Shown here in pieces: positions 1 to 4,655 of a stretch of DNA of 5,135 bases (position 1 is its first letter; each line of letters begins with the position of its first letter). This DNA comes from JBIOWF01 sp044868295. GTDB taxonomy: Bacteria; Actinomycetota; Actinomycetes; Streptosporangiales; Streptosporangiaceae. A model generated the notes under the pieces. That model had not been told where the DNA came from. It did not search any database and worked only from the letters and a program-made list of their open reading frames with translations. Both the position numbers and the translations under genes were made by a program. The stretch is taken from NCBI GenBank assembly GCA_044868295.1, contig JBIOWF010000260.1, positions 1 to 5,135 on the forward strand, in the 5' to 3' direction.

Positions 1-4
1 CCAC

Positions 5-31
5 GACTGCCGCTGTACGTCGCGGGCAGTC
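5..31 (-). terminator. Hairpin at the stop codon of the 128-residue gene, candidate terminator
   Basis: GACTGCC (5-11) and GGCAGTC (25-31) are perfect complements, and two further pairs (12-13 with 22-23) form past a one-base bulge, leaving an eight-base loop. On the minus strand the stem starts within the TGA stop itself. The window ends before any T-run could be seen. Actinobacterial terminators often lack one, so this is a plausible end of the three-gene operon. Confidence 0.45.
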
Positions 32-416
32 AGGAGAGCACGTGGGGAACGCCGGTCTTGCTGGGGATCCAGCGCGGCGTGTCCGCAGCCTGATCGCTGA
101 TCGCTGTCAGGACCGCCTGACGGTACAGACCGAGCCGACTACGCCATTCGCCCACGTCTTCGACGTAGCGTTTGGCGACCGGGGCGTCCCAGACGTCCGT
201 GCTGCGGGCCATCTGGAACGGCTTGTCCAGCGAGTTGGTCAGCTGTTCCATCATCGGCAGTACTCGCAGCCAGAGGTCGACCAGTTTCTGGTACTCCGGG
301 TTGAACACCCAGGTCGTCGCCTGCCCGCCTGGGGTCAGCAGGTCAGTGCGGGAGGCGGGAGGCGGCGTCTCACCCGGCTGCAGCGGGACCGGCGCCGGCG
401 GGTCGACATACGTCAT
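30..416 (-). CDS. WXG-like small helical protein, 128 residues, function unknown
   Basis: The protein starts with a Pro-rich segment (VDPPAPVPLQPGETPPP, 4-20). Two predicted amphipathic helices follow: about 40-66 (EYQKLVDLWLRVLPMMEQL) and about 80-110 (AKRYVEDVGEWRSRLGLYRQ). The turn between them carries DVWDAPVAKRY (74-84), which resembles the W-x-G/A-PxA...F turn of WXG100-type secreted helical hairpins, although the strict WXG is WDA here. The length, about 100 residues plus a Pro-rich head, is in the range of such proteins. There is no signal peptide or membrane segment. The ATG overlaps the preceding stop as ATGA and has a GGAGGA site at ideal spacing. The stop TGA (32-30) is the first part of a hairpin, so this looks like the last gene of the operon. 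It could be a partner of the N-terminal helical domain of the 540-residue protein. Assignment to a type VII substrate family is tentative. Confidence 0.8.
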   Translation of the reverse strand: MTYVDPPAPVPLQPGETPPPASRTDLLTPGGQATTWVFNPEYQKLVDLWLRVLPMMEQLTNSLDKPFQMARSTDVWDAPVAKRYVEDVGEWRSRLGLYRQAVLTAISDQAADTPRWIPSKTGVPHVLS

Positions 417-751
417 TGCTGTCCTCCAGATAGTCCGCTTCGCGAAGAGCCTGTCCACGTCGCCATCACGACGCCCGCGACAGTCATGCTCCAACCGGCC
501 AAGCGCCAAACGGTCATGGACACGATGGTCAAAACGGAACTCATGGACGCGATGGCCATACGCCACACGGTGATATGCCCGGCGGTCATGGGATCAGCGG
601 TCACGCACGCGGCGATCACGGGCGGCCCGGTCATCCGTACAGCGATCACGGGCGGGGCGAATATGGGCGGGGCGGTCATGGGGCCAATGGCCGTAAGTGC
701 GGCGGTCACTGGGCCGATAGCCATAGGCGCGGCGGTCGAAGGCGCGGTCAT
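413..751 (-). CDS. Small 112-residue membrane protein with pentapeptide-periodic N-terminal half
   Basis: No family is recognised. The frame begins with an ATG that overlaps the TGA of the upstream gene (ATGA, 748-751) and ends with a TGA that overlaps the ATG of the downstream gene (ATGA, 413-416). This fit at both ends is strong evidence for a real, translationally coupled cistron. No Shine-Dalgarno sequence precedes its ATG, which fits coupling. About three quarters of its third codon positions are G or C. Residues 10-69 follow a five-residue period (MAIGP, VTAAL, TAIGP, MTAPP, IFAPP and so on). Two hydrophobic segments follow, roughly 62-82 and 85-101, consistent with a membrane hairpin with short Ser/Gly-rich C-terminus. 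The last codons (GGA GGA) also form the ribosome binding site of the next gene. It may anchor or assist its two cassette partners at the membrane; that is inference. The alternative is that only the hydrophobic part is translated from a later Met. Confidence 0.7.
   Translation of the reverse strand: MTAPSTAAPMAIGPVTAALTAIGPMTAPPIFAPPVIAVRMTGPPVIAACVTADPMTAGHITVWRMAIASMSSVLTIVSMTVWRLAGWSMTVAGVVMATWTGSSRSGLSGGQQ
422..427 (-). promoter_or_regulatory. Ribosome binding site deciding the start of the 128-residue gene
   Basis: GGAGGA on the minus strand ends five bases before the ATG at 416, lying inside the last codons of the upstream small membrane protein gene. It is the reason for choosing 416 over the upstream in-frame ATG at 566, which has no comparable site and would overlap the neighbour by 50 codons. 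Confidence 0.85.
545..724 (-). repeat. Degenerate 15-base tandem repeat, 12 units, inside the small membrane protein gene
   Basis: Twelve consecutive 15-base units code for residues 10-69: MAIGP, VTAAL, TAIGP, MTAPP, IFAPP, VIAVR, MTGPP, VIAAC, VTADP, MTAGH, ITVWR, MAIAS. Most units begin ATG or GTG followed by ACC or ATC and GC-rich codons. Position 1 is Met, Val, Ile or Thr and position 5 is often Pro. The period also gives false five-residue repeats (Asp-Arg-Arg types on this strand, His-Gly types on the plus strand) in other frames. It is not the A(D/N)LXX pentapeptide family. Confidence 0.8.
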
Positions 752-2370
752 GCGCCGGGAGGCGGGATCGGCCCACTCGGATCGCCCGGATCAACGTTGC
801 CCGGCCGGCCGTCAGGCTGGATCTCCCTGGGCGCCCACTCACCCTTGCCCCACTCCCCGGAGGGCACGCTGACGCTGGGCATGTCCAGAGGCTCGATCTC
901 GCGATGGTGGTCGATAAGCGTCCCGAGCGCGCGCTCGTCGAAGGAGCCGGCGGGCGCGGAGAGCACATCCCCCGGCTGAGCGGCGGCGAGCGACCGCGGG
1001 TCAGCAGTCGAACCGGATACCACATCCCCGCTTCCGCCCCCGCCCCCGGAAGCGCTCGTAACGTCGGATCCAGCGCTATGGACGTCGTCCGGCCGCGGCG
1101 CGGTCGCCGGACTGGCGGCGGCCGAGTGGCTGCCCGATGGGTGGGGCGCGTCTACTGCGGCCGGATCCTCGGTCACGTTGTCCGCAGGCGTCAGCACAGA
1201 CTCAGCCGACGGATCGGCGGTCACCGGATGGGCCCCAGCCCTCGCAGCGGGATCGTCAGTCACGTTGTCGGCCGGGGTCAGCACAGACTCGGCCGAGGGG
1301 TGCTCCGCGGCCGCCGGGTGGGGGGCGTCTACGGCGACCGGATCGTACGTGGCATTGTCGGCGGGAGTGAGGACGGAGTCTCCTGGCGGATCGTAGGCTC
1401 CCGCAGCCGGATCGTTAGGGGCGATATGGCCAGGAGCGCCATCTGGATGATGGCCCGTGATCTTTCCTGAGGCGGCGTCCACGGTGGGCCCGTCGACGGG
1501 CGGGATCTGGTCCATGTGCTCATTCAGCCAGGCACGATATTCGGCTGACGGCTGGTTCATCGGCGTGGACACGACCTTGACCCCGTCCACATCGATCACC
1601 TGCCGCCCGAGGGTCTGGTCAATGTCGTCCGGATGATCCTTCTTGGGCGTGTCGTAGATCGGCGAATCACCCTTCCCAGCAGGCTGCTTCTCATCGCCCT
1701 TGGCGCCCTCGGGCTTCTCTCCCGACGGCTGGCCATCCGACTTGTCCTGCGGGTTCCCATCGCCGCCACCGCCATCAGGCTTCTCCCCCGATGACCTGCT
1801 GTCCCCGCTGTCCTGCGGCTTGGCGTCGTCGGCCTTGGCGTCGCCCTTGGGATTGTCCTCGCTCGTCCCGTCCCCCAGCGACCTGTCGACCTGGCCCTTG
1901 TCGTCGTTGCCCTTGTCGTGAGGCTTGGCTTCATCGCTCTTGGGCTTGTTGTCGCCGGACTTGTCCGCCGACGGCTTCTCGTCGTCCTTGGGGTGTGCGT
2001 CCTTCGACGCTGTGTCCGCGGGCCTGGTGGTGTCGCCGTCTGCGGCGGAATCCTTACCGGACAGGCCTGTCCCGGAGAGACCCTTTCCGGACAGGTCTTT
2101 CCCGGACGAATCTTTTCCGCTCGGCGCCTTCCCGATGCCGCTGTCGTGCTTCTTCTCCAGGAGGGCGACGCGCGCGGTGACGTCTTTCACCATCGTCGAG
2201 CATGCGTCGGCGATCTGGGACGGCCGGTGTGTCACCTGTACGGCGAGCCCCGCCGTACGCGTCAGTTGGGTGACCCGGGCTTCGATGGCATCCATCTGCT
2301 TCGCGGCATGCTGGACCTGCGCCAGCATTTCGCGAACCAGCTTGGGGTCCATCCCGTCCAGCTTGGCCAT
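748..2370 (-). CDS. Unrecognised 540-residue protein: helical N-terminal domain plus long disordered repeat tail
   Basis: I do not recognise a named family. Residues 1-76 form a compact helical module with an amphipathic helix at about 8-38, a GLAVQVTHRPSQIADAC turn (41-57) and a second helix at about 51-74 ending LLEKK. This resembles small helical hairpins of the WXG100/LXG kind but has no WXG motif. Residues 77-235 are highly charged (Asp, Lys, Gly, Ser) and surely disordered, with an SGK-type pentapeptide run at 84-108 and two SGEKP copies. Residues 236-305 look more ordered (VIDVDGVKVVSTP, then AEYRAWLNEHMDQIPPVDG). Three copies of SVLTPADN-x-T-x-DP follow at 332-405, then a Gly/Ser-rich linker and a C-terminal block at 460-515 (QPGDVLSAP, ALGTLIDHHREIEPLDMP, GEWGKGEWAP). 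No signal peptide or membrane segment is seen. The start has a GGAGG site. The TGA stop overlaps the next gene's ATG as ATGA, so the two are co-translated. Export through a type VII-like route or a surface/scaffold role are guesses only. Confidence 0.85.
   Translation of the reverse strand: MAKLDGMDPKLVREMLAQVQHAAKQMDAIEARVTQLTRTAGLAVQVTHRPSQIADACSTMVKDVTARVALLEKKHDSGIGKAPSGKDSSGKDLSGKGLSGTGLSGKDSAADGDTTRPADTASKDAHPKDDEKPSADKSGDNKPKSDEAKPHDKGNDDKGQVDRSLGDGTSEDNPKGDAKADDAKPQDSGDSRSSGEKPDGGGGDGNPQDKSDGQPSGEKPEGAKGDEKQPAGKGDSPIYDTPKKDHPDDIDQTLGRQVIDVDGVKVVSTPMNQPSAEYRAWLNEHMDQIPPVDGPTVDAASGKITGHHPDGAPGHIAPNDPAAGAYDPPGDSVLTPADNATYDPVAVDAPHPAAAEHPSAESVLTPADNVTDDPAARAGAHPVTADPSAESVLTPADNVTEDPAAVDAPHPSGSHSAAASPATAPRPDDVHSAGSDVTSASGGGGGSGDVVSGSTADPRSLAAAQPGDVLSAPAGSFDERALGTLIDHHREIEPLDMPSVSVPSGEWGKGEWAPREIQPDGRPGNVDPGDPSGPIPPPGA
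1156..1377 (-). repeat. Three ~30-residue repeats with the core SVLTPADN
   Basis: Copies start at residues 332, 362 and 391 of the 540-residue protein (DNA 1377, 1287 and 1200), spaced 30 and 29 residues. Each carries SVLTPADN, then T-x-DP, and two are followed by VDAPHP. The second and third are preceded by PSAE. The DNA copies are similar but not identical, so this is an older or selected duplication. The fixed SVLTPADN core within otherwise drifting sequence suggests a short binding motif more than plain linker. Confidence 0.85.
2047..2121 (-). repeat. Five 15-base repeats coding for SGK-type pentapeptides
   Basis: Residues 84-108 of the 540-residue protein read SGKDS, SGKDL, SGKGL, SGTGL, SGKDS. 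The underlying DNA repeats every 15 bases around a TCCGG-A-AAG core. This is a minisatellite-like tract directly after the N-terminal helical domain, probably a flexible linker free to change length in frame. Confidence 0.8.
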
Positions 2371-2377
2371 GAGGGCG

Positions 2378-2382
2378 CCTCC
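2378..2382 (-). promoter_or_regulatory. Strong ribosome binding site of the 540-residue gene
   Basis: On the minus strand CGGAGG is followed seven bases later by the ATG at 2370, a near-ideal arrangement. It fixes the start of the first cassette gene and argues that this long low-complexity frame is translated. Confidence 0.8.
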
Positions 2383-2401
2383 GATGAGAAGTCAGCGCAC
2401 C

Positions 2402-2416
2402 TCACGCTAGCCGTGA
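2402..2416. promoter_or_regulatory. Inverted repeat just upstream of the 540-residue gene
   Basis: TCACG and CGTGA flank a five-base CTAGC spacer. The element lies 31-46 bases before the ATG at 2370, close to where a 5' leader or an operator would be. It could be a protein-binding dyad or a small leader hairpin; five-base arms are short enough to arise by chance. Confidence 0.3.
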
Positions 2417-2465
2417 CGAGCGCTCTCCATGATGGTGATAGCCACTTTGCATGAATCACACCCTT

Positions 2466-2482
2466 TGTTGCACATTGCATCA
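2466..2482. promoter_or_regulatory. Imperfect inverted repeat, candidate operator upstream of the 540-residue gene
   Basis: TGTTGCA and TGCATCA flank a three-base CAT spacer, giving six of seven complementary positions. A further TTTGCATGA lies about 20 bases away (2446-2454), so the TTGCA core recurs. The cluster lies in the AT-richer part of the gap about 100 bases before the ATG at 2370, where a regulator could bind. No known regulator consensus was recognised. Confidence 0.3.
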
Positions 2483-2670
2483 TTGGGATGGAGCAGCGCT
2501 AGGGCCGAGCACCACGGTGTGAAGGAGCAGGGTCACAACGACACACCGCCATAAGCGCACCGTGAGCACCGCACTACAGCCTGCACAGGAGTACAGCCAC
2601 CAAGCCGTTCTTGCTCGCCGTCGGCGCGGAAGATCCCGGGGAACCGGCGACAGGAGCAGATGGTCCCGAC

Positions 2671-2686
2671 AGCACGTTGACGTGCT
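2671..2686 (-). terminator. Possible weak stem-loop downstream of the threonylcarbamoyl-AMP synthase gene
   Basis: AGCACGTTGACGTGCT (plus-strand text) is an inverted repeat able to form a six-pair stem with a four-base loop, starting about 60 bases after the TGA at 2749-2747. No T-run follows on the minus strand. It could end block 1 transcription as a tract-less actinobacterial terminator, but the stem is short and the call is weak. Confidence 0.25.
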
Positions 2687-2746
2687 CGGCCAGCAGGAGC
2701 GCGGCACCGTCAGCGACAAATCTCACAATCCGACAGCTGGGATGGA

Positions 2747-3742
2747 TCAGTCGTCGGTGGCCACGTATCCGATCACGGCGCGGAGCTTGTCGACCGGGAC
2801 CGCGCCCTTGCGCAGCACGCGCGGCACGGCGGTGGTCAGGTCCAGGATGGTGGAGGGCGCGTTGTCCTCGCACGGCCCGCCGTCGAGGTAGACGGACACG
2901 GAGTCACCGAGCTGCTTCTCGGCTTCGGCCGCCGTGGTCGCGGGCGGGGCCCCTGAACGGTTGGCGCTGGAGACCGCCATCGGGCCGGTCTCCTTGAGCA
3001 GCTCCAGCGCGATCTGGTGCAGTGGCATCCGGATCGCGACCGTGCCCTTGGTGTCGCCGAGATCCCACGACAGCGAGCGGTTGACTCGGCAGATCAGCGT
3101 CAGCGGGCCCGGCCAGAACGCGTCGATGAGGTCCTGGCCGTACGTGCCGAGGCCCTCCACCAGCGCGTTGGCGGCTCGGACGGTCCCGACGAGCACAGCC
3201 ACCGGCATGTCCCTGCCCCGGCCCTTGGCGGCGAGCAGCGCGGTCACGGCCGACGGGGTGAAGGCGTCGGCGCCGATGCCGTAGACGGTGTCCGTGGGGA
3301 GCACCACCAGTTCGCCCCGCCGAATGACGGAGGCGGCATCGATCAGGCCCGAGGTCCGCTCGCCCAGGTTCGCGCAGTCGTACCGCCTGACCGTGATCCC
3401 CGTCCCACCCGCGGACTCGGAGACATCCGCCGTGGCCTCGTCACCTGAAGACTCGGTGACATCCGCCGTAGCCTCCTGATCCGCAGCGGCAGCAGCACTC
3501 GCCTTGGCCTCGTCCTGGCCGGAAGGCTCGGCGACATCCGCGGCGCCAGAGGCACCCGGCATGGCCTCCTGCTCGCCGGAAGGCTCGGCGGCATCCGCCG
3601 TGGGCTCCTGATCCACGGCGTCAGCGGCACTCGCCTTGGCCTCATCCTGGCCCGAAGGCGTGGAGACGTCCTTCTTGGCCTCCTGGCTTGACGGCTGGGA
3701 GACATTCGCGTCGGCGTTGTGCTTGTCGGCCTGCTCGCTCAC
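2747..3742 (-). CDS. L-threonylcarbamoyladenylate synthase (YrdC/TsaC/Sua5 family) with a long repeat-containing N-terminal tail
   Basis: The enzyme makes threonylcarbamoyl-AMP from threonine, bicarbonate and ATP, the first step of t6A37 formation on tRNAs that read ANN codons. The catalytic YrdC domain covers about residues 117-325 of 331. It shows VVLPTDTVYGIGADA (146-160), KGRGRDMPVAVLV (173-185), FWPGPLTLIC (209-218), GTVAIRMP (233-240), GPMAVSSANRSGAP (253-266), PSTILDL (296-302) and VLRKGAV (309-315). There is no C-terminal Sua5 domain, so by length the core is the short TsaC type. Residues 1-112 are an acidic, Ala/Ser/Glu-rich and probably disordered tail, which is unusual because family members normally begin close to the RRYDC segment (119-123). 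The GTG start at 3742 is backed by a good ribosome binding site, GGAAGGA at 3756-3750. No ATG or GTG codon lies in frame just before the core; the only internal ATG in the tail is Met61 (3562). The gene lies 50 bases after prmC and is probably in the same operon. The symbol is left empty because sua5, tsaC and ywlC are all used. Confidence 0.95.
   Translation of the reverse strand: MSEQADKHNADANVSQPSSQEAKKDVSTPSGQDEAKASAADAVDQEPTADAAEPSGEQEAMPGASGAADVAEPSGQDEAKASAAAAADQEATADVTESSGDEATADVSESAGGTGITVRRYDCANLGERTSGLIDAASVIRRGELVVLPTDTVYGIGADAFTPSAVTALLAAKGRGRDMPVAVLVGTVRAANALVEGLGTYGQDLIDAFWPGPLTLICRVNRSLSWDLGDTKGTVAIRMPLHQIALELLKETGPMAVSSANRSGAPPATTAAEAEKQLGDSVSVYLDGGPCEDNAPSTILDLTTAVPRVLRKGAVPVDKLRAVIGYVATDD
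3443..3658 (-). repeat. Internal duplication in the N-terminal tail of the threonylcarbamoyl-AMP synthase
   Basis: Residues 29-56 and 73-100 of the protein are near copies spaced 44 residues (132 bases) apart. Both begin PSGQDEAKASAA, continue through DQE-x-TAD and end in SG. The DNA copies (3658-3575 and 3526-3443) are also clearly related, so this is a recent in-frame duplication. A shorter third echo, DEATADVSES, follows at residues 101-110. The spacing keeps the frame, so the open reading frame survives. Confidence 0.85.
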
Positions 3743-3749
3743 GGCTCGA

Positions 3750-3756
3750 TCCTTCC
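3750..3756 (-). promoter_or_regulatory. Ribosome binding site deciding the GTG start of the threonylcarbamoyl-AMP synthase
   Basis: On the minus strand GGAAGGA precedes the GTG at 3742 by seven bases. It supports initiation at 3742, and so the reality of the long N-terminal tail. The nearby ATG at 3759 is out of frame. The internal ATG at 3562 has a GGAGG only two bases before it, which is too close for efficient use. Confidence 0.75.
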
Positions 3757-3764
3757 ATGTACGG

Positions 3765-3776
3765 CCCGGCGCCGGG
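3765..3776. other. GC-only palindrome between prmC and the threonylcarbamoyl-AMP synthase gene
   Basis: CCCGGCGCCGGG is a perfect 12-bp palindrome in the 50-bp gap. With a one-base bulge the complementarity extends about three more pairs on each side. There is no loop and no T-run, so it is not a classical terminator. It may be chance in such GC-rich DNA or a weak mRNA structure between cistrons. Confidence 0.3.
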
Positions 3777-3792
3777 GCCGGCCCACCCGCGC

Positions 3793-4647
3793 CTACTCCT
3801 GGCCGAAACGGGCGGTGACGAAACGGTCCCGGCCGGTCAGATCCTGGCGGAGGCGCACGTCACGCCAGCCGTTGTTCTCGGAGAACAGCCAGTAGACCGG
3901 GTTTCCCTGCTGGTCGGCGTGCTCCACGGCGACGAACCCACCGGGCCGCAGCAGCCGCCGCGCGGTGCGCTCCACGGCCCGGACCTCGTCCAGGCCGTCG
4001 TCTCCCGACCCGTAGAGCGCGCGGGACGGATCGTAGTCCCGCACCTCGGGGTCGCGAGGGATCGCGCCGGGCGGGATGTACGGCGGGTTGGAGATCACGA
4101 AGTCGACCTGGCCGTCCAGCTCCGGCAGGCAGTCCGCCAGGTCCTCGGGGTGCAGGGAGGTCCGGCCCTGGCCGTGCTCCAGGATGTTCTTCCTGGCCCA
4201 GCCGTACGCCACCGGATCGATCTCGACGGCGTGCACCTGGGCGAGCGCGACCTCCTGAGCGATCGACAGCGCGATCGCGCCCGATCCGGTCCCCAGGTCG
4301 ACGACGACGGGAGACGCGACGTCCATCTCGCGCAGCCGGTCGATCGCCCAGCCCGCCACGACCTCGGTCTCCGGCCTCGGCACGAACACCCCGGGGCCCA
4401 CCTCCAGCGACAGGTACCGGAAGTAGGCACAGCCCGTGATGTGCTGCAGCGGTTCACGGGCCTCGCGGCGGGCGACGCCCTCCCAGAAGAGCGCGTCGAA
4501 GTCGGCGTCCTTGACGGTGTGCAGCTTTCCGCGCCCCACACCATGGACAAAAGCCGCGATCTCCTCGGCGTCGGTGCGCGGTGACGGCACACCCGCCTCG
4601 GCGAGCCGGGCGGTTGCGAGGGCGATCTCGTCAAACAGGAAGGTCAT
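3793..4647 (-). CDS. prmC: Release factor glutamine methyltransferase PrmC (HemK)
   Basis: This S-adenosylmethionine-dependent enzyme N5-methylates the glutamine of the GGQ motif in release factors 1 and 2, raising termination efficiency in the cytoplasm. The protein has 284 residues, a normal length. An N-terminal helical release-factor-binding domain covers about residues 1-75 and ends in EPLQHITG (65-72). The Rossmann methyltransferase domain follows, with VPRPETE (89-95), the SAM-binding loop DLGTGSG (117-123), an acidic EID at 142-144 that fits the SAM ribose contact, and the catalytic NPPY (187-190) that holds the target glutamine. A late LLRPGG (232-237) is also typical. The ATG start at 4647 has only a weak purine stretch upstream (AAGTGGAC), so translation is probably coupled to prfA, which stops 8 bases earlier. 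The stop is TAG at 3795-3793. All expected motifs are intact. Confidence 0.97.
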   Translation of the reverse strand: MTFLFDEIALATARLAEAGVPSPRTDAEEIAAFVHGVGRGKLHTVKDADFDALFWEGVARREAREPLQHITGCAYFRYLSLEVGPGVFVPRPETEVVAGWAIDRLREMDVASPVVVDLGTGSGAIALSIAQEVALAQVHAVEIDPVAYGWARKNILEHGQGRTSLHPEDLADCLPELDGQVDFVISNPPYIPPGAIPRDPEVRDYDPSRALYGSGDDGLDEVRAVERTARRLLRPGGFVAVEHADQQGNPVYWLFSENNGWRDVRLRQDLTGRDRFVTARFGQE

Positions 4648-4655
4648 GTGTCCAC

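Larger units (their letters stand above)
2371..2746. other. 376-bp intergenic region without a supported gene; likely promoter region of the downstream cassette
   Basis: This stretch separates the translation cluster from the accessory cassette. About 2426-2490 is noticeably richer in A and T than its surroundings. Two inverted repeats lie in the half nearest the 540-residue gene, and a stem-forming sequence lies in the half nearest the upstream gene. I could not place convincing -35 and -10 hexamers on either strand. A TTG-initiated minus-strand reading frame of 79 codons (2719-2480) exists but lacks support, so it is not called. No tRNA-like or other RNA gene structure was recognised. Confidence 0.5.

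Noticed and set aside
417..566. 50-codon upstream extension of the 128-residue protein
   Set aside because: It would overlap the small membrane protein gene out of frame. The internal ATG at 416 has GGAGGA at ideal spacing and the ATGA overlap.
545..724. CRISPR-like array
   Set aside because: The units are 15 bases, contiguous and degenerate, with no unique spacers, and they keep an open reading frame. This is a coding minisatellite.
42..872. Long plus-strand frame of 276 codons
   Set aside because: High-GC DNA produces long antisense open frames. It lies opposite three well-supported minus-strand genes with coupled starts, and its product has no recognisable domain.
575..979. Plus-strand frame with His-Gly-rich repeats
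   Set aside because: It is the antisense reading of the same 15-base repeat and of the 540-residue gene's end, with no ribosome binding site and no plus-strand partner genes.
594..1025. Minus-strand frame with Asp-Arg-Arg/Tyr pentapeptide pattern
   Set aside because: It overlaps the end of the 540-residue gene in another frame. Its repeat is the out-of-frame reading of the 15-base tandem units, and it lacks the ATGA coupling and the membrane segments.
2440..2490. Standard -35/-10 promoter for the 540-residue gene
   Set aside because: TTGCA-like and TATCAC-like hexamers exist but not at proper spacing and sequence together, so no specific promoter was called.
2480..2719. Minus-strand 79-codon frame with a hydrophobic C-terminal half
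   Set aside because: It needs a TTG start, no good ribosome binding site precedes it, the N-terminal half is Arg/Cys/Trp-rich in a way typical of spurious frames, and nothing in it resembles a known family.
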